Translations under genes and position numbers: made by a program
NCBI GenBank assembly: GCA_000433415.1
Contig: FR890546.1
Coordinates: 8,747 to 19,350, forward strand
Length of the DNA stretch: 10,604 nt
DNA from: Clostridium sp. CAG:448
Lineage (GTDB): Bacteria > Bacillota > Clostridia > Oscillospirales > CAG-272
Reading direction: 5' to 3'
Notes under the pieces: generated by a model
What the model saw: the letters and a program-made list of their open reading frames with translations, nothing else
Database searches by the model: none
What the model was told of the DNA's origin: nothing
Part shown: positions 1 to 6,494 of the stretch, in pieces
How the letters are laid out: each line of letters begins with the position of its first letter
Numbering within the stretch: the stretch's first letter is position 1

Positions 1-2220
1 GTAAATTTCATCGCCCGGGGCAAGCATCAGTTCGTTTCTGCGGTAGCGGATTCCCTCCATCCCCGCAAGAACCAGCCCCGGTCTTGATCTGAGGTATGTA
101 AAGGTGCCGTCCCCGTGCCGGACAAGCGGCGGGTTGTGCCCTGCGTTGGCAAAGTCGACCTTTCCGGTGGTCAGGTCAAGCACGCCCATCCACGCGGTCA
201 CGAACATGCCCGTGTCATTCGATTCGCAGAGCTTTTTGTTCGCCGTGGTGAAGACCTCGTCAACCGGGATGCCGGATTCGGCATACCCCTTGATGATGGT
301 CTTTGCCGTCATCATGAACATTGCCGCGGGGATGCCCTTGCCCGACACGTCGGCAATCAGGAAACCGAGCCGGTTCTCTCCGACAAAGTAAAAGTCGTAA
401 AAATCCCCGCCGACTTCCCTTGCCGTGTCCATCGTGGCAAAGATTTCAAATTCACTGTGCCCCGGATAGGGCGGGAAAACCGACGGAATCGCCGCATGCT
501 GAATGGAGCGCGCAAATTCAAGCTCCCGGTCAATCCGCGCCGCGGCCTCCGCAATGTAGCGTTTCAGGGTCAGCACAGTGGAGTTGATGTCGTCCGAGAG
601 CGAGGCAAACTCCTCGTTGGTTCTGACATCCACCACCGTGTCCAGGTTGCCGCCCGTGATCTTTGCAAGCGACCGGTTGACCTTCGCCATATTGTCGACG
701 ACCAGCTTCTTGATGAGAAAATACACAACGATGAACAACATCCCAAAGACGACAAACTCCATGAATACCGTCACATACACCGCAATATCGCGCGAAAACA
801 TCGCCTCGCTCCGGGGGATGGAAGCCACAATGTAATACCCCTCCGAGATGATGTACGCACAGATGGAATCCTCACCGTACACCGTCGCCGCAAAGGGTTC
901 TCCCTCCGGCATGGTATTGCGGTCAATGTAGATGCCCGAAACGGAGAGGTTCTCCTCCTCGTTTCCGTGCCTGTCGCTGACAATGTTCCAGTCCTCGCCC
1001 GCGATGATAATGCTCCCGTTTTCCCCGATATGGCGGTTTCTGGTGGCGCCGACCACAGCGTCGTCAATGTCTCGCTGAAACCGCTCAAAATCATATGCCA
1101 CCTGCACAAAGCCGCCCCGATCAAGCGCAATCCCCGCATATTTGCGCAATATGGAGGGGGCAAACGAGGTCGGCTGATAACTCTGCACGTATTCCTTGGT
1201 TTCCCCGTCCAGAAGAACCAAGAACTGTGCGGACTGCTCTCCGCCACGCATATCGTAACCCAGAAAGTCCGCATGGGTGGACGCCGTAATGACGCCGCGC
1301 GCGTCGATCAGGTTGATCTCGGCAACATCGTATTCCTTTGCCAGCGCCGAGAGAAACGCGGAATCGGCATTGGCGGCAAACCGAACGCGGACGGAGATGT
1401 TTTCCGCCAGCTTGAGCAGATTTTCATTGGAAACCGCCAGCACATCCTCCCGCACGTCCGCAAGGTTCAGCTTCACAAGGTCGTGTGCCTCGTTTTCGGC
1501 AAGCTCCGTCTGCAATGCCCAGGTGAACACCGTGGTCATCAGAAAGCCCGCCGTCACGCACAGCAACAGCCAGCGCTGAAACGACTGCGAGATATTCTTC
1601 AGATCGTGCCGCGCACCCTTTTTCTCCCTGCCCGACAGCACCGAGAGCAGTGCGCCGGCAAGCATCACCGCAAGCCCGTTGACGGCGATCATCGGCAGTG
1701 CGCAGGCGCGGACAAACGAAAAGGCGGTGCGCGCATCGGTCATATTCGTCAGGAATATCATCAGCATATGGATGACTTCCGTAATGACGGCAGTTGCCAG
1801 GCAATAATACCACTTCGGCTTCTTATTGTCGAACATATACCTGTGCAGAACCGCCGCAAAAATGCCCGCAAGCACAGTCGAAATACTGCAGGCGAGACGC
1901 GTATATGCGCCGGCCCCCCAGAAAACGGCAAACCAGCGTTCCGCACCGCCGATCACACCCGCGATAATGCCGGCAGGCGCGCCGAAAAGAAGTCCCGCGC
2001 AGACCGGGGAGGCGTCCCTGGCATTGATGACGGCGCCGTCAATGCCGATTCCGCATTCGGTTCCGACAACCGCCAGTCCGCCGAAAAGAATCCCGATCAG
2101 AATCTGACGGACGGCATACGGAATCCGCCGTGCCGCCTTCGTGCGCCCGGCAAGATAGATCAGTACCGAAAGCGCCACCGGCAGCAGCGAGATCAGGAAG
2201 AGCAAAAAATAATCTTCCAT
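1..2220 (-). CDS. Membrane-bound SpoIIE/PP2C-type serine phosphatase, C-terminus cut by window edge
   Basis: I translated this frame directly; it is open for 740 codons from an ATG at 2218-2220 to the left edge. Residues 1-200 are strongly hydrophobic with about six membrane segments and match the 5TM-5TMR_LYT module of LytS-type sensors (VINARDASPVCAGLLFG around 64-80, then GIIAGVIGGAERW). A further membrane segment at about 226-245 is followed by about 230 residues that look like an extracytoplasmic sensor, possibly Cache-like. Then come a membrane segment at about 474-496, a HAMP-like linker, a helical stretch (ELEFARSIQHAAIP) and the PP2C/SpoIIE catalytic domain. Metal-site motifs seen are REVGGDFYDF (D606), IADVSGKG (D624) and ANAGHNPPL (H695). 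The frame leaves the window at GDEIY, just before the expected C-terminal YTDG-type metal site. Likely role: dephosphorylating the STAS protein encoded 9 nt upstream. There is no clear ribosome binding site, so translational coupling is likely. The catalytic assignment is firm; the signal and target are inferred. Confidence 0.93.
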   Translation of the reverse strand, partial: MEDYFLLFLISLLPVALSVLIYLAGRTKAARRIPYAVRQILIGILFGGLAVVGTECGIGIDGAVINARDASPVCAGLLFGAPAGIIAGVIGGAERWFAVFWGAGAYTRLACSISTVLAGIFAAVLHRYMFDNKKPKWYYCLATAVITEVIHMLMIFLTNMTDARTAFSFVRACALPMIAVNGLAVMLAGALLSVLSGREKKGARHDLKNISQSFQRWLLLCVTAGFLMTTVFTWALQTELAENEAHDLVKLNLADVREDVLAVSNENLLKLAENISVRVRFAANADSAFLSALAKEYDVAEINLIDARGVITASTHADFLGYDMRGGEQSAQFLVLLDGETKEYVQSYQPTSFAPSILRKYAGIALDRGGFVQVAYDFERFQRDIDDAVVGATRNRHIGENGSIIIAGEDWNIVSDRHGNEEENLSVSGIYIDRNTMPEGEPFAATVYGEDSICAYIISEGYYIVASIPRSEAMFSRDIAVYVTVFMEFVVFGMLFIVVYFLIKKLVVDNMAKVNRSLAKITGGNLDTVVDVRTNEEFASLSDDINSTVLTLKRYIAEAAARIDRELEFARSIQHAAIPSVFPPYPGHSEFEIFATMDTAREVGGDFYDFYFVGENRLGFLIADVSGKGIPAAMFMMTAKTIIKGYAESGIPVDEVFTTANKKLCESNDTGMFVTAWMGVLDLTTGKVDFANAGHNPPLVRHGDGTFTYLRSRPGLVLAGMEGIRYRRNELMLAPGDEIY

Positions 2221-2229
2221 GGTCTGCGC

Positions 2230-2526
2230 TTACCCGATGGTCAGAATGTCGGCAAAACCCGTGATTTCAAACACCTCCATCACCTCGGCGCTGACCCCGA
2301 CAAGCCGCATACTGCCCTGCCGGTTCATGACCTTCTGTGCCGCAAGCAGGACGCGGAGTCCCGCAGAGGAGATGTACTCCACCCCGGAAAAATCAAAGAC
2401 AAGCTCGGTCACACCGCTCACGGACTGCCTCAGTTCCGCTTCAAGCTTGGGCGATGAATTCGTGTCAAGCCGCCCCTCAATGACAATCGTCAGTCTGCTG
2501 CCTTCGGAAATTTTGTTGATGGTCAT
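2230..2526 (-). CDS. STAS-domain anti-sigma factor antagonist (SpoIIAA/RsbV-like)
   Basis: A 98-residue protein that is one STAS domain, the usual length for RsbV/SpoIIAA-type proteins. It has the typical order: an N-terminal strand ending IEGRLD, the segment VFDFSGVEYISSAGLRVLL, and a C-terminal half with FEITGFADIL. Aligned by eye with SpoIIAA (S58) and RsbV (S56), the phosphorylatable serine is S54. The residue before it is serine (S53), where SpoIIAA and RsbV have aspartate; this ISSAGLR form occurs in many clostridial and Bacteroidetes STAS proteins. The start is fixed by GGAGGG at 2533-2538, 6 nt from the ATG. It is the first gene of an operon with the PP2C phosphatase, which supports a partner-switching role: the unphosphorylated form would bind an anti-sigma kinase and free a sigma factor or other target. 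No such kinase lies in the window, so the target is unknown. Confidence 0.93.
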   Translation of the reverse strand: MTINKISEGSRLTIVIEGRLDTNSSPKLEAELRQSVSGVTELVFDFSGVEYISSAGLRVLLAAQKVMNRQGSMRLVGVSAEVMEVFEITGFADILTIG

Positions 2527-2579
2527 GTTTTTCCCTCCGTTTTACCGCTTACCATTACTTAACAAAAATGAATAATTAC

Positions 2580-2608
2580 ATTATAACCTAAATAAAGCGA
2601 AAAATCAA
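2580..2608 (-). promoter_or_regulatory. Predicted sigma-A promoter of the STAS-phosphatase operon
   Basis: On the minus strand TTGATT (2603-2608) is followed by a 17-bp spacer and TATAAT (2580-2585). Transcription would start near 2573, giving a leader of about 46 nt before the STAS gene. The promoter lies inside the nominal 3' end of the LysR reading frame and just past a terminator, so the tail of that frame is unlikely to be functional coding sequence. Confidence 0.8.
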
Positions 2609-2653
2609 GTATTCTTCTGAAAATACTTCCGGTCAGCAGCGGGATCTGCGTAC

Positions 2654-2683
2654 AAAAAGCCCGGAAGCGCAAACCTTCCGGGC
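2654..2683 (-). terminator. Rho-independent terminator inside the end of the LysR frame
   Basis: On the minus strand a perfect 9-bp stem (GCCCGGAAG with CTTCCGGGC, 7-nt loop) is followed directly by TTTTT. It precedes the promoter of the STAS operon and is placed as the old terminator of the LysR gene. The LysR frame now runs through it, which indicates that the normal stop has been lost. Confidence 0.82.
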
Positions 2684-3217
2684 GATGACTGCTTTTCTTC
2701 TGCTTTGCCTGTGATCCGGCTCCTGCGGGGAAACGCCGGCGGGCGCGGTGTTCCCCGTCCCGCCATATCCATCCCGCAATTTCCACACCGCTCTTGCGCA
2801 GCCAGCTTTCCGTAGACACCGTATCCTTCCCGAACAGCGGATTGTCCGCCGAAACCGGCACCCCCCACCGGTCCTGAACCGGAATCCGCAGAAAATCGTA
2901 TTTGGAAAGAGCCACTGCCGGCTCAATAAGCAGTCCCTCGTCCCGGAAGTCCCGTTCTGTCTTTTCGGTCAGCGCAACGATCTCCTGTGCCCGCCCACGC
3001 AGAAATCTGCCTTCTTCCGTCAGCGTCAGTGACCGTTTGCCGCGGATAAACAGCTTTGCGCCGAGCTCCTCCTCCAACTGCATGATCTGCTTGGAGAGCG
3101 CGGGCTGCGAAACGTGCAGAATCTCTGCGGCTTTGGTGATGTTTTCTTCCTGCGCCGCGACCAGAAAGTATTTGAGCAGTCTGTTTTCCGTCATTCCCTC
3201 CGGTTATCATAATGAAT

Positions 3218-3236
3218 CGGTAATTCCCGGATACCG
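3218..3236. promoter_or_regulatory. LysR-box-like inverted repeat (T-N11-A)
   Basis: CGGTA (3218-3222) and TACCG (3232-3236) form an inverted repeat with 9 bp between, containing the T-N11-A pattern (T3221, A3233) typical of LysR binding sites. It overlaps the end of the predicted -10 and the start site of the LysR gene, where an autorepressor would bind. Binding is inferred from position and pattern only. Confidence 0.45.
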
Positions 3237-3263
3237 TATACCATGTTTTCCCGGAAATGTAAA
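3235..3263 (-). promoter_or_regulatory. Predicted promoter of the LysR relic
   Basis: On the minus strand TTTACA (3258-3263), a 17-bp spacer and TATACG (3235-3240) lie upstream of the LysR start. Transcription would begin near 3228. The match is moderate. Confidence 0.5.
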
Positions 3264-3342
3264 GTACCGCAAGCGAACCGGGCGCCAAAAGAAGCGGTTC
3301 CGGACAAATTTCATTTTTTTTTCGTTTTTTGCGTGAGAGTAC

Positions 3343-3371
3343 TTGCAATTGCCGCGGCTTTATGTTATACT
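3343..3371 (+). promoter_or_regulatory. Predicted sigma-A promoter of the membrane-protein gene
   Basis: TTGCAA (3343-3348), a 17-bp spacer and TATACT (3366-3371), with long T-tracts at 3314-3330 just upstream that could act as an UP element. Transcription would start near 3378, giving an unusually long leader of about 115 nt before the ATG at 3494. The spacer contains the first copy of a repeated palindrome half. Confidence 0.7.
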
Positions 3372-3431
3372 GTCCCTACCCCGAACCGTGTGGGCAAAAT
3401 CGCCTGTCGGCGTGCGCGTTGCCGCGGCAAC
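3349..3431. repeat. Pair of GC-rich palindromic sites, in the promoter spacer and in the leader
   Basis: TTGCCGCGGC occurs at 3349-3358, inside the promoter spacer, and again at 3419-3428. The second copy is part of a perfect 14-bp palindrome, GTTGCCGCGGCAAC (3418-3431). The copies are 70 bp apart. The layout resembles a double operator, but no regulator is known; the second copy could also fold as a short hairpin in the RNA leader. Confidence 0.5.
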
Positions 3432-3493
3432 CCGGCGCCCATCCGGATTCCCCGCGCTTTGGGATCAACATTACATTTCGGAGAGGTTGTTTT

Positions 3494-4129
3494 ATGAGTA
3501 TGGTGACACATGAGAAAACGGCGGATCAAACCGTCGAGGAAAACCGGGTTGCAGGCAGCGTCGGTGCATTCCTTTTTGCGCTTGCAGGCGGAGCCATCTA
3601 TTTTGTCCTTTGGCAGGTCGGCTATGTCGCCGCAATCAGCGGACTGATTGCCGTGGTGTGTGCAATGAAGGGATATGAACTGTTTGCAAAAAAAGAGAGC
3701 AGATTCGGCATCATCATTTCGGTGGTCATGTCCGTCCTGGTCATCTCCATTGCATGGTATCTGTGCCTGTCGCTGGATGTGTACCAGGCATACCAGAAGT
3801 GGTACGAAGCCGGCGAGGTGGACAGCGCCATTTCCTTTGGTGACGCTGTGCGCAACGCTTACCTCTTCCTTTCCGATCCGGAGATCGCAAGAAGCTACCT
3901 TCTGAACCTGGCATTCGGCATCGCGCTTTGCGCTCTGGGTTGCATTTCTCCCATCCGCACCGCCCTGCGCCGCACCAAAAAGACGGCAAACGCACAGCCG
4001 GAAGCCGCACCGACAGCATCGGCAGACACCGCGCAGAACGACACGTTTGCATCGGAGGATTTCAACTACGATACAGGCGACCGAAACGATACCGACGGTC
4101 AAAACAATACCGGCAGTCCCCGGGAATAA
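3494..4129 (+). CDS. Hypothetical four-helix membrane protein with acidic C-terminal tail
   Basis: I do not recognise a named family. The 211-residue protein starts at an ATG with GGAGAGG (3480-3486) 7 nt upstream. The frame is open further upstream to 3329, but that part covers the promoter and leader. Membrane segments are predicted by eye at about 21-40, 44-62, 71-93 and 134-154. A loop of about 40 residues (VYQAYQKWYEAGEVD onward) lies between segments 3 and 4 and, by the positive-inside rule, probably faces outward. The last 50 residues after the basic stretch RTALRRTKK are polar, rich in Ala, Thr, Asp, Asn and Gln, and look disordered and cytosolic. There is no signal peptide with a cleavage site and no catalytic motif. 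It is monocistronic, with a strong terminator at 4154-4188, and divergent from the LysR relic, so it may once have been its target; that is speculation. Confidence 0.82.
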   Translation: MSMVTHEKTADQTVEENRVAGSVGAFLFALAGGAIYFVLWQVGYVAAISGLIAVVCAMKGYELFAKKESRFGIIISVVMSVLVISIAWYLCLSLDVYQAYQKWYEAGEVDSAISFGDAVRNAYLFLSDPEIARSYLLNLAFGIALCALGCISPIRTALRRTKKTANAQPEAAPTASADTAQNDTFASEDFNYDTGDRNDTDGQNNTGSPRE

Positions 4130-4153
4130 TCCCCGCCCTCTGCCCCAAACTCC

Positions 4154-4188
4154 AAAGCCCCGAGGGCAGCGCGCCTTCAGGGCTTTTT
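4154..4188 (+). terminator. Rho-independent terminator after the membrane-protein gene
   Basis: AAAGCCC pairs with GGGCTTT, continued by an inner stem GAGGGC/GCCTTC (one G-T pair) around AGCGC, and ends in TTTTT. It sits 24 nt after the stop codon. The minus strand offers only a TTT run, so it should work mainly in the plus direction. Confidence 0.85.
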
Positions 4189-4365
4189 CTGTCGGCTTTC
4201 ACGCCGGGACAGGCTTTTTACATATCCCTGAATGACATACCCCTGCCAGCCGCCGTTGGTCATAAAGGGGGCAACGGTCTTTCCCGCAAAATCGTGACTA
4301 TGCAGAAAAGTCAGAACGGCGGGCGCCATCGTGTACCACCAGGTCGGCGTGCCTACGGCAATCAT
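4177..4365 (-). pseudogene. Flavodoxin fragment (relic)
   Basis: The first 45 or so residues read MIAVGTPTWWYTMAPAVLTF, HSHDFAGKTVAPFMTNGGW and match the middle of clostridial flavodoxins: the strand entering the TPTWW flavin-binding loop, then the next helix and strand. The N-terminal FMN phosphate loop (TGNT type) and the C-terminal third are absent. After GYVIQ the sequence stops resembling flavodoxin and ends in the neighbouring terminator. Upstream it joins, out of frame, a LysR fragment. There is no ribosome binding site, so this should not encode a working protein. Confidence 0.72.
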
Positions 4366-4597
4366 ATTCCTGCTCGGTCTCCCGCTGCGATACGGAAGAA
4401 ATCAGAATACACGGAACGTTTTTCAACGCCTCCGGCGTGATCTCTTTTCGCGCTGCCAGGGGGCTGAATGCGGAAACCTCGACATAAGCGGTACAGGTGG
4501 TCAGAATCAGGCTCTTTCGGTAGAAGTATTCGCCGTCAGGAGTCAGTACAAACCCGCGGTTCTTCCGGTCAAACAACCGGAATCCCAGTTCCAGCTC
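4364..4597 (-). pseudogene. LysR-family regulator fragment with internal deletion (relic)
   Basis: In one frame the sequence reads ELELGFRLFDRKNRGFVLTP followed by GEYFYRKSL, the end of a LysR winged-helix domain and start of its linker. It then jumps to SAFSPLAARKEITPEALKN and PCILISS, which fits the middle of a LysR effector domain. About the first 40 residues, roughly 90-100 residues after the linker, and the C-terminal part are missing. It ends at EQEY, where it joins the flavodoxin fragment in another frame. The subfamily differs from the LysR relic at 2559-3194 (compare FDRKNRGFVLTP with FIRGKRSLTLTE), so it is not a displaced piece of that gene. Confidence 0.72.
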
Positions 4598-4601
4598 CGG
4601 C

Positions 4602-4817
4602 GTGGAAACCCGGACCGAAGCCGAGATCGGCAAAGCAATGGCGCCTCTCATGCAGGGCAGAACCTCCTTTGTCATCGCCCACCGCCTCTCCACCATCCGC
4701 GACGCGGACTGCATCCTCTTTATGGACCACGGCAACATCATCGGGCAGGGCAGCCACACAAAGTTGCTTGCCAAGGGCGGCGCATATGCCGCGCTGTACA
4801 ACAGCCAGTTTGAGTAA
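4602..4817 (+). pseudogene. C-terminal fragment of an ABC exporter ATPase (relic)
   Basis: The 71 codons from GTG 4602 match the end of an MsbA/LmrA-type ABC exporter: VETRTEAEI (just after the expected Walker B/D-loop), MQGRTSFVIAHRLSTIR with the H-loop histidine, then GSHTKLLAKGGAYAALY and NSQFE at the natural C-terminus. The membrane domain, Walker A, signature motif and Walker B are all missing. Upstream lies a LysR fragment pointing the other way, so the fragment has no promoter or start region of its own. An automatic annotation might list it as a small gene; I judge it a relic. Confidence 0.78.
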
Positions 4818-4845
4818 CCGACGTGGAAGCCTGTCCCCGCAAAAC

Positions 4846-4896
4846 AAAAAATCCGCACAGACACGTTCTTTCGGGAGCGTGCCCGTGCGGATTTTT
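4846..4896. terminator. Large bidirectional terminator between the ABC relic and guaA
   Basis: AAAAATCCGCAC pairs perfectly with GTGCGGATTTTT (12 bp). The interior forms a second hairpin, CACGTTC with GAGCGTG (one G-T pair). An A-tract on the left and a T-tract on the right let it work for both strands; guaA ends at 4904, so it is well placed as the guaA terminator. Confidence 0.9.
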
Positions 4897-4903
4897 GTAT
4901 CCG

Positions 4904-6445
4904 TTATTCCAGCTCAATAGTTGCCGGCGGCTTATCCGTGATGTCGTACATGACACGGTTCACGCCGGGGACTTCGTTGACAATACGGTTCATCACCTTC
5001 TGGAGCGTGTTCCAGGGGAGCGGTGCGGACTCTGCCGTCATGAAGTCGGAGGTCTTGACGGCGCGCAGAACCACCGTATAATCGTAAGTACGGAAATCGC
5101 CCATCACACCGACCAGATGGGTATCCAGCAGTGCGGCAAAGTACTGTCCCAGATCCTTGTCCGCGCCTGCCAGATGGAGCTCCTCGCGATAAATGGCGTC
5201 CGCTTCCTGCACAATGTGCACCTTCTCGGGCGTGACCTCGCCCACCACGCGGATGCCGAGTCCGGGACCGGGGAAAGGCTGACGGCTGACCAGAGATTCC
5301 GGCAGTCCCAGTTCGCGGCCGACCGCACGCACCTCATCCTTGAACAGCATCCGGAGCGGTTCGATGATCTCGCGGAAGTCAATCACGGAAGGAAGCCCGC
5401 CGACATTGTGATGGGATTTGATGACCGCAGAACCGCCCGTTCCGCTCTCAATCACGTCCGGATAAATCGTTCCCTGCACCAGATAGTCCACCGAGCCGAT
5501 CTTTTTGGACTGCTCCTCAAACAGACGGATGAACATCTCCCCGATGATCTTGCGCTTGCGTTCGGGGTCGCTGACGCCCTTGAGCGCCGCAAAGTAGCGC
5601 TCGCCTGCATTGACGCGGATAAAGTTCATGGGGTACTGTCCGCCCTTGCCGAAAACGCGCTCCACCGCGTCGCCCTCGTCCTTGCGCAGCAGACCGTGGT
5701 CAATAAAGACGCAGGTCAGATTCTCGCCGATGGCACGGGAAAGCAGAACCGCGGCGACCGAGGAATCCACACCGCCGGACAGCGCGCACAGCGCCTTTCC
5801 GTCCCCGATTTTCTCCTTGAGCGCCGCCACCGTGGTGCGCACAAAGGAATCCATTTTCCAGTCTCCGGCACAGCCGCAGATCTGCATAACGAAATTGTAA
5901 AGGATCTTGTTTCCCTCTTCCGTGTGCAGAACCTCCGGATGGAACTGCACCGCATAGATGCCCTTCTCCGGATTTTCCATTGCCGCAATCGGGCAGTCCT
6001 GCGTTTCTCCGCGGCAGACAAATCCCGCCGGCAGTGCGGTGATGCGGTCCTTATGGCTCATCCAGGAAACGGACTCCCGTTTGACCCCGGTAAACAGCGG
6101 GGACCGGTCATCCAGCACGATCTCCGTGCGTCCGTACTCGCCGACCTGCGCCGTTTCCACCTTTCCGCCGAACAGGTGCGCAATCAGTTGTGCGCCGTAG
6201 CAGATTCCCAGCACCGGCACACCCAGATCAAAAATCTCCATGCTGCACTGCGGAGAATTCTCCCCGTAGACGCTGTTCGGACCCCCTGTGAAAATAATGC
6301 CCTTGGGCGCCATTTCGCGGATCTTCGCAAGGGGTGTGGTGTATGGAATCACCTCACTGTACACCCCGCAGGCACGCACACGGCGCGCAATCAGCTGGTT
6401 GTACTGTCCCCCGAAATCCAATACCAATACCGTCTCTCTCTTCAT
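4904..6445 (-). CDS. guaA: GMP synthase (glutamine-hydrolysing)
   Basis: Converts XMP, glutamine and ATP to GMP, the last step of guanine nucleotide synthesis, in the cytosol. The 513-residue length is normal. The N-terminal class I glutamine amidotransferase domain (about 1-195) has the nucleophile C82 in GICYGAQ and H169/E171 in FHPEV. The ATP pyrophosphatase domain has the PP-loop ALSGGVDSS (about 221-229), and the C-terminal dimerisation part contains RQPFPGPGLGIRV and ends TDKPPATIELE, close to the family's usual ending. All key residues are present. Upstream sequence has AAAGG about 9 nt and AGAGG 2 nt before the ATG; both are plausible ribosome binding sites. The gene is single, with its own promoter at 6495-6523 and terminators on both sides. 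Confidence 0.98.
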   Translation of the reverse strand: MKRETVLVLDFGGQYNQLIARRVRACGVYSEVIPYTTPLAKIREMAPKGIIFTGGPNSVYGENSPQCSMEIFDLGVPVLGICYGAQLIAHLFGGKVETAQVGEYGRTEIVLDDRSPLFTGVKRESVSWMSHKDRITALPAGFVCRGETQDCPIAAMENPEKGIYAVQFHPEVLHTEEGNKILYNFVMQICGCAGDWKMDSFVRTTVAALKEKIGDGKALCALSGGVDSSVAAVLLSRAIGENLTCVFIDHGLLRKDEGDAVERVFGKGGQYPMNFIRVNAGERYFAALKGVSDPERKRKIIGEMFIRLFEEQSKKIGSVDYLVQGTIYPDVIESGTGGSAVIKSHHNVGGLPSVIDFREIIEPLRMLFKDEVRAVGRELGLPESLVSRQPFPGPGLGIRVVGEVTPEKVHIVQEADAIYREELHLAGADKDLGQYFAALLDTHLVGVMGDFRTYDYTVVLRAVKTSDFMTAESAPLPWNTLQKVMNRIVNEVPGVNRVMYDITDKPPATIELE

Positions 6446-6494
6446 TTCCTCTATCCTTTCCCTCAGCCCCCGGCTGCTTGGTTATTACGGTATC

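Larger units (their letters stand above)
2559..3194 (-). pseudogene. LysR-family transcriptional regulator, internally deleted, probable pseudogene
   Basis: The 211-residue frame starts with a normal LysR winged-helix domain (LLKYFLVAAQEENITKAAEI, then SQPALSKQIMQLEEELGAKL) and linker helix to about residue 85. The effector domain, normally about 200 residues, is broken. RDEGLLIEPAVALSKYDFLR joins the linker to the middle of a typical effector domain, an apparent in-frame loss of some 50-60 codons. WGVPVSADNPLFGKD fits the family, but LRKSGVEIAGW follows too soon. After about residue 145 nothing fits LysR, and the frame reads through a terminator (2654-2683) and another operon's promoter (2580-2608). 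GGAGGG at 3196-3201 is only 1 nt from the ATG, which is unusually close. A DNA-binding-only protein might still be made, but loss of function is more likely. The original target gene is not identifiable. Confidence 0.75.

Noticed and set aside
115..2457. Long plus-strand open frame (780 codons) opposite the phosphatase and STAS genes
   Set aside because: Its product is rich in Arg, His and Asp with no domain, and it is the antisense shadow of two well-supported minus-strand genes.
3276..3297. GAACCG/CGGTTC inverted repeat followed by T-tracts, as a terminator
   Set aside because: The stem is only 6 bp with a 14-nt loop, the T-tracts start well after it, and no gene on the plus strand ends there.
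3372..3493. Possible riboswitch or attenuator in the long leader before 3494
   Set aside because: I found the 14-bp palindrome but no recognisable aptamer core and no terminator hairpin with a U-tract.
3365..4102. Minus-strand open frame opposite the membrane-protein gene
   Set aside because: It has no fitting ribosome binding site, is Cys/Arg-rich, and lies against a plus-strand gene with promoter, ribosome binding site and terminator.
4177..4817. Mobile element as the cause of the relic cluster
   Set aside because: No transposase, terminal inverted repeats or target duplications are visible; simple deletions explain the joints.
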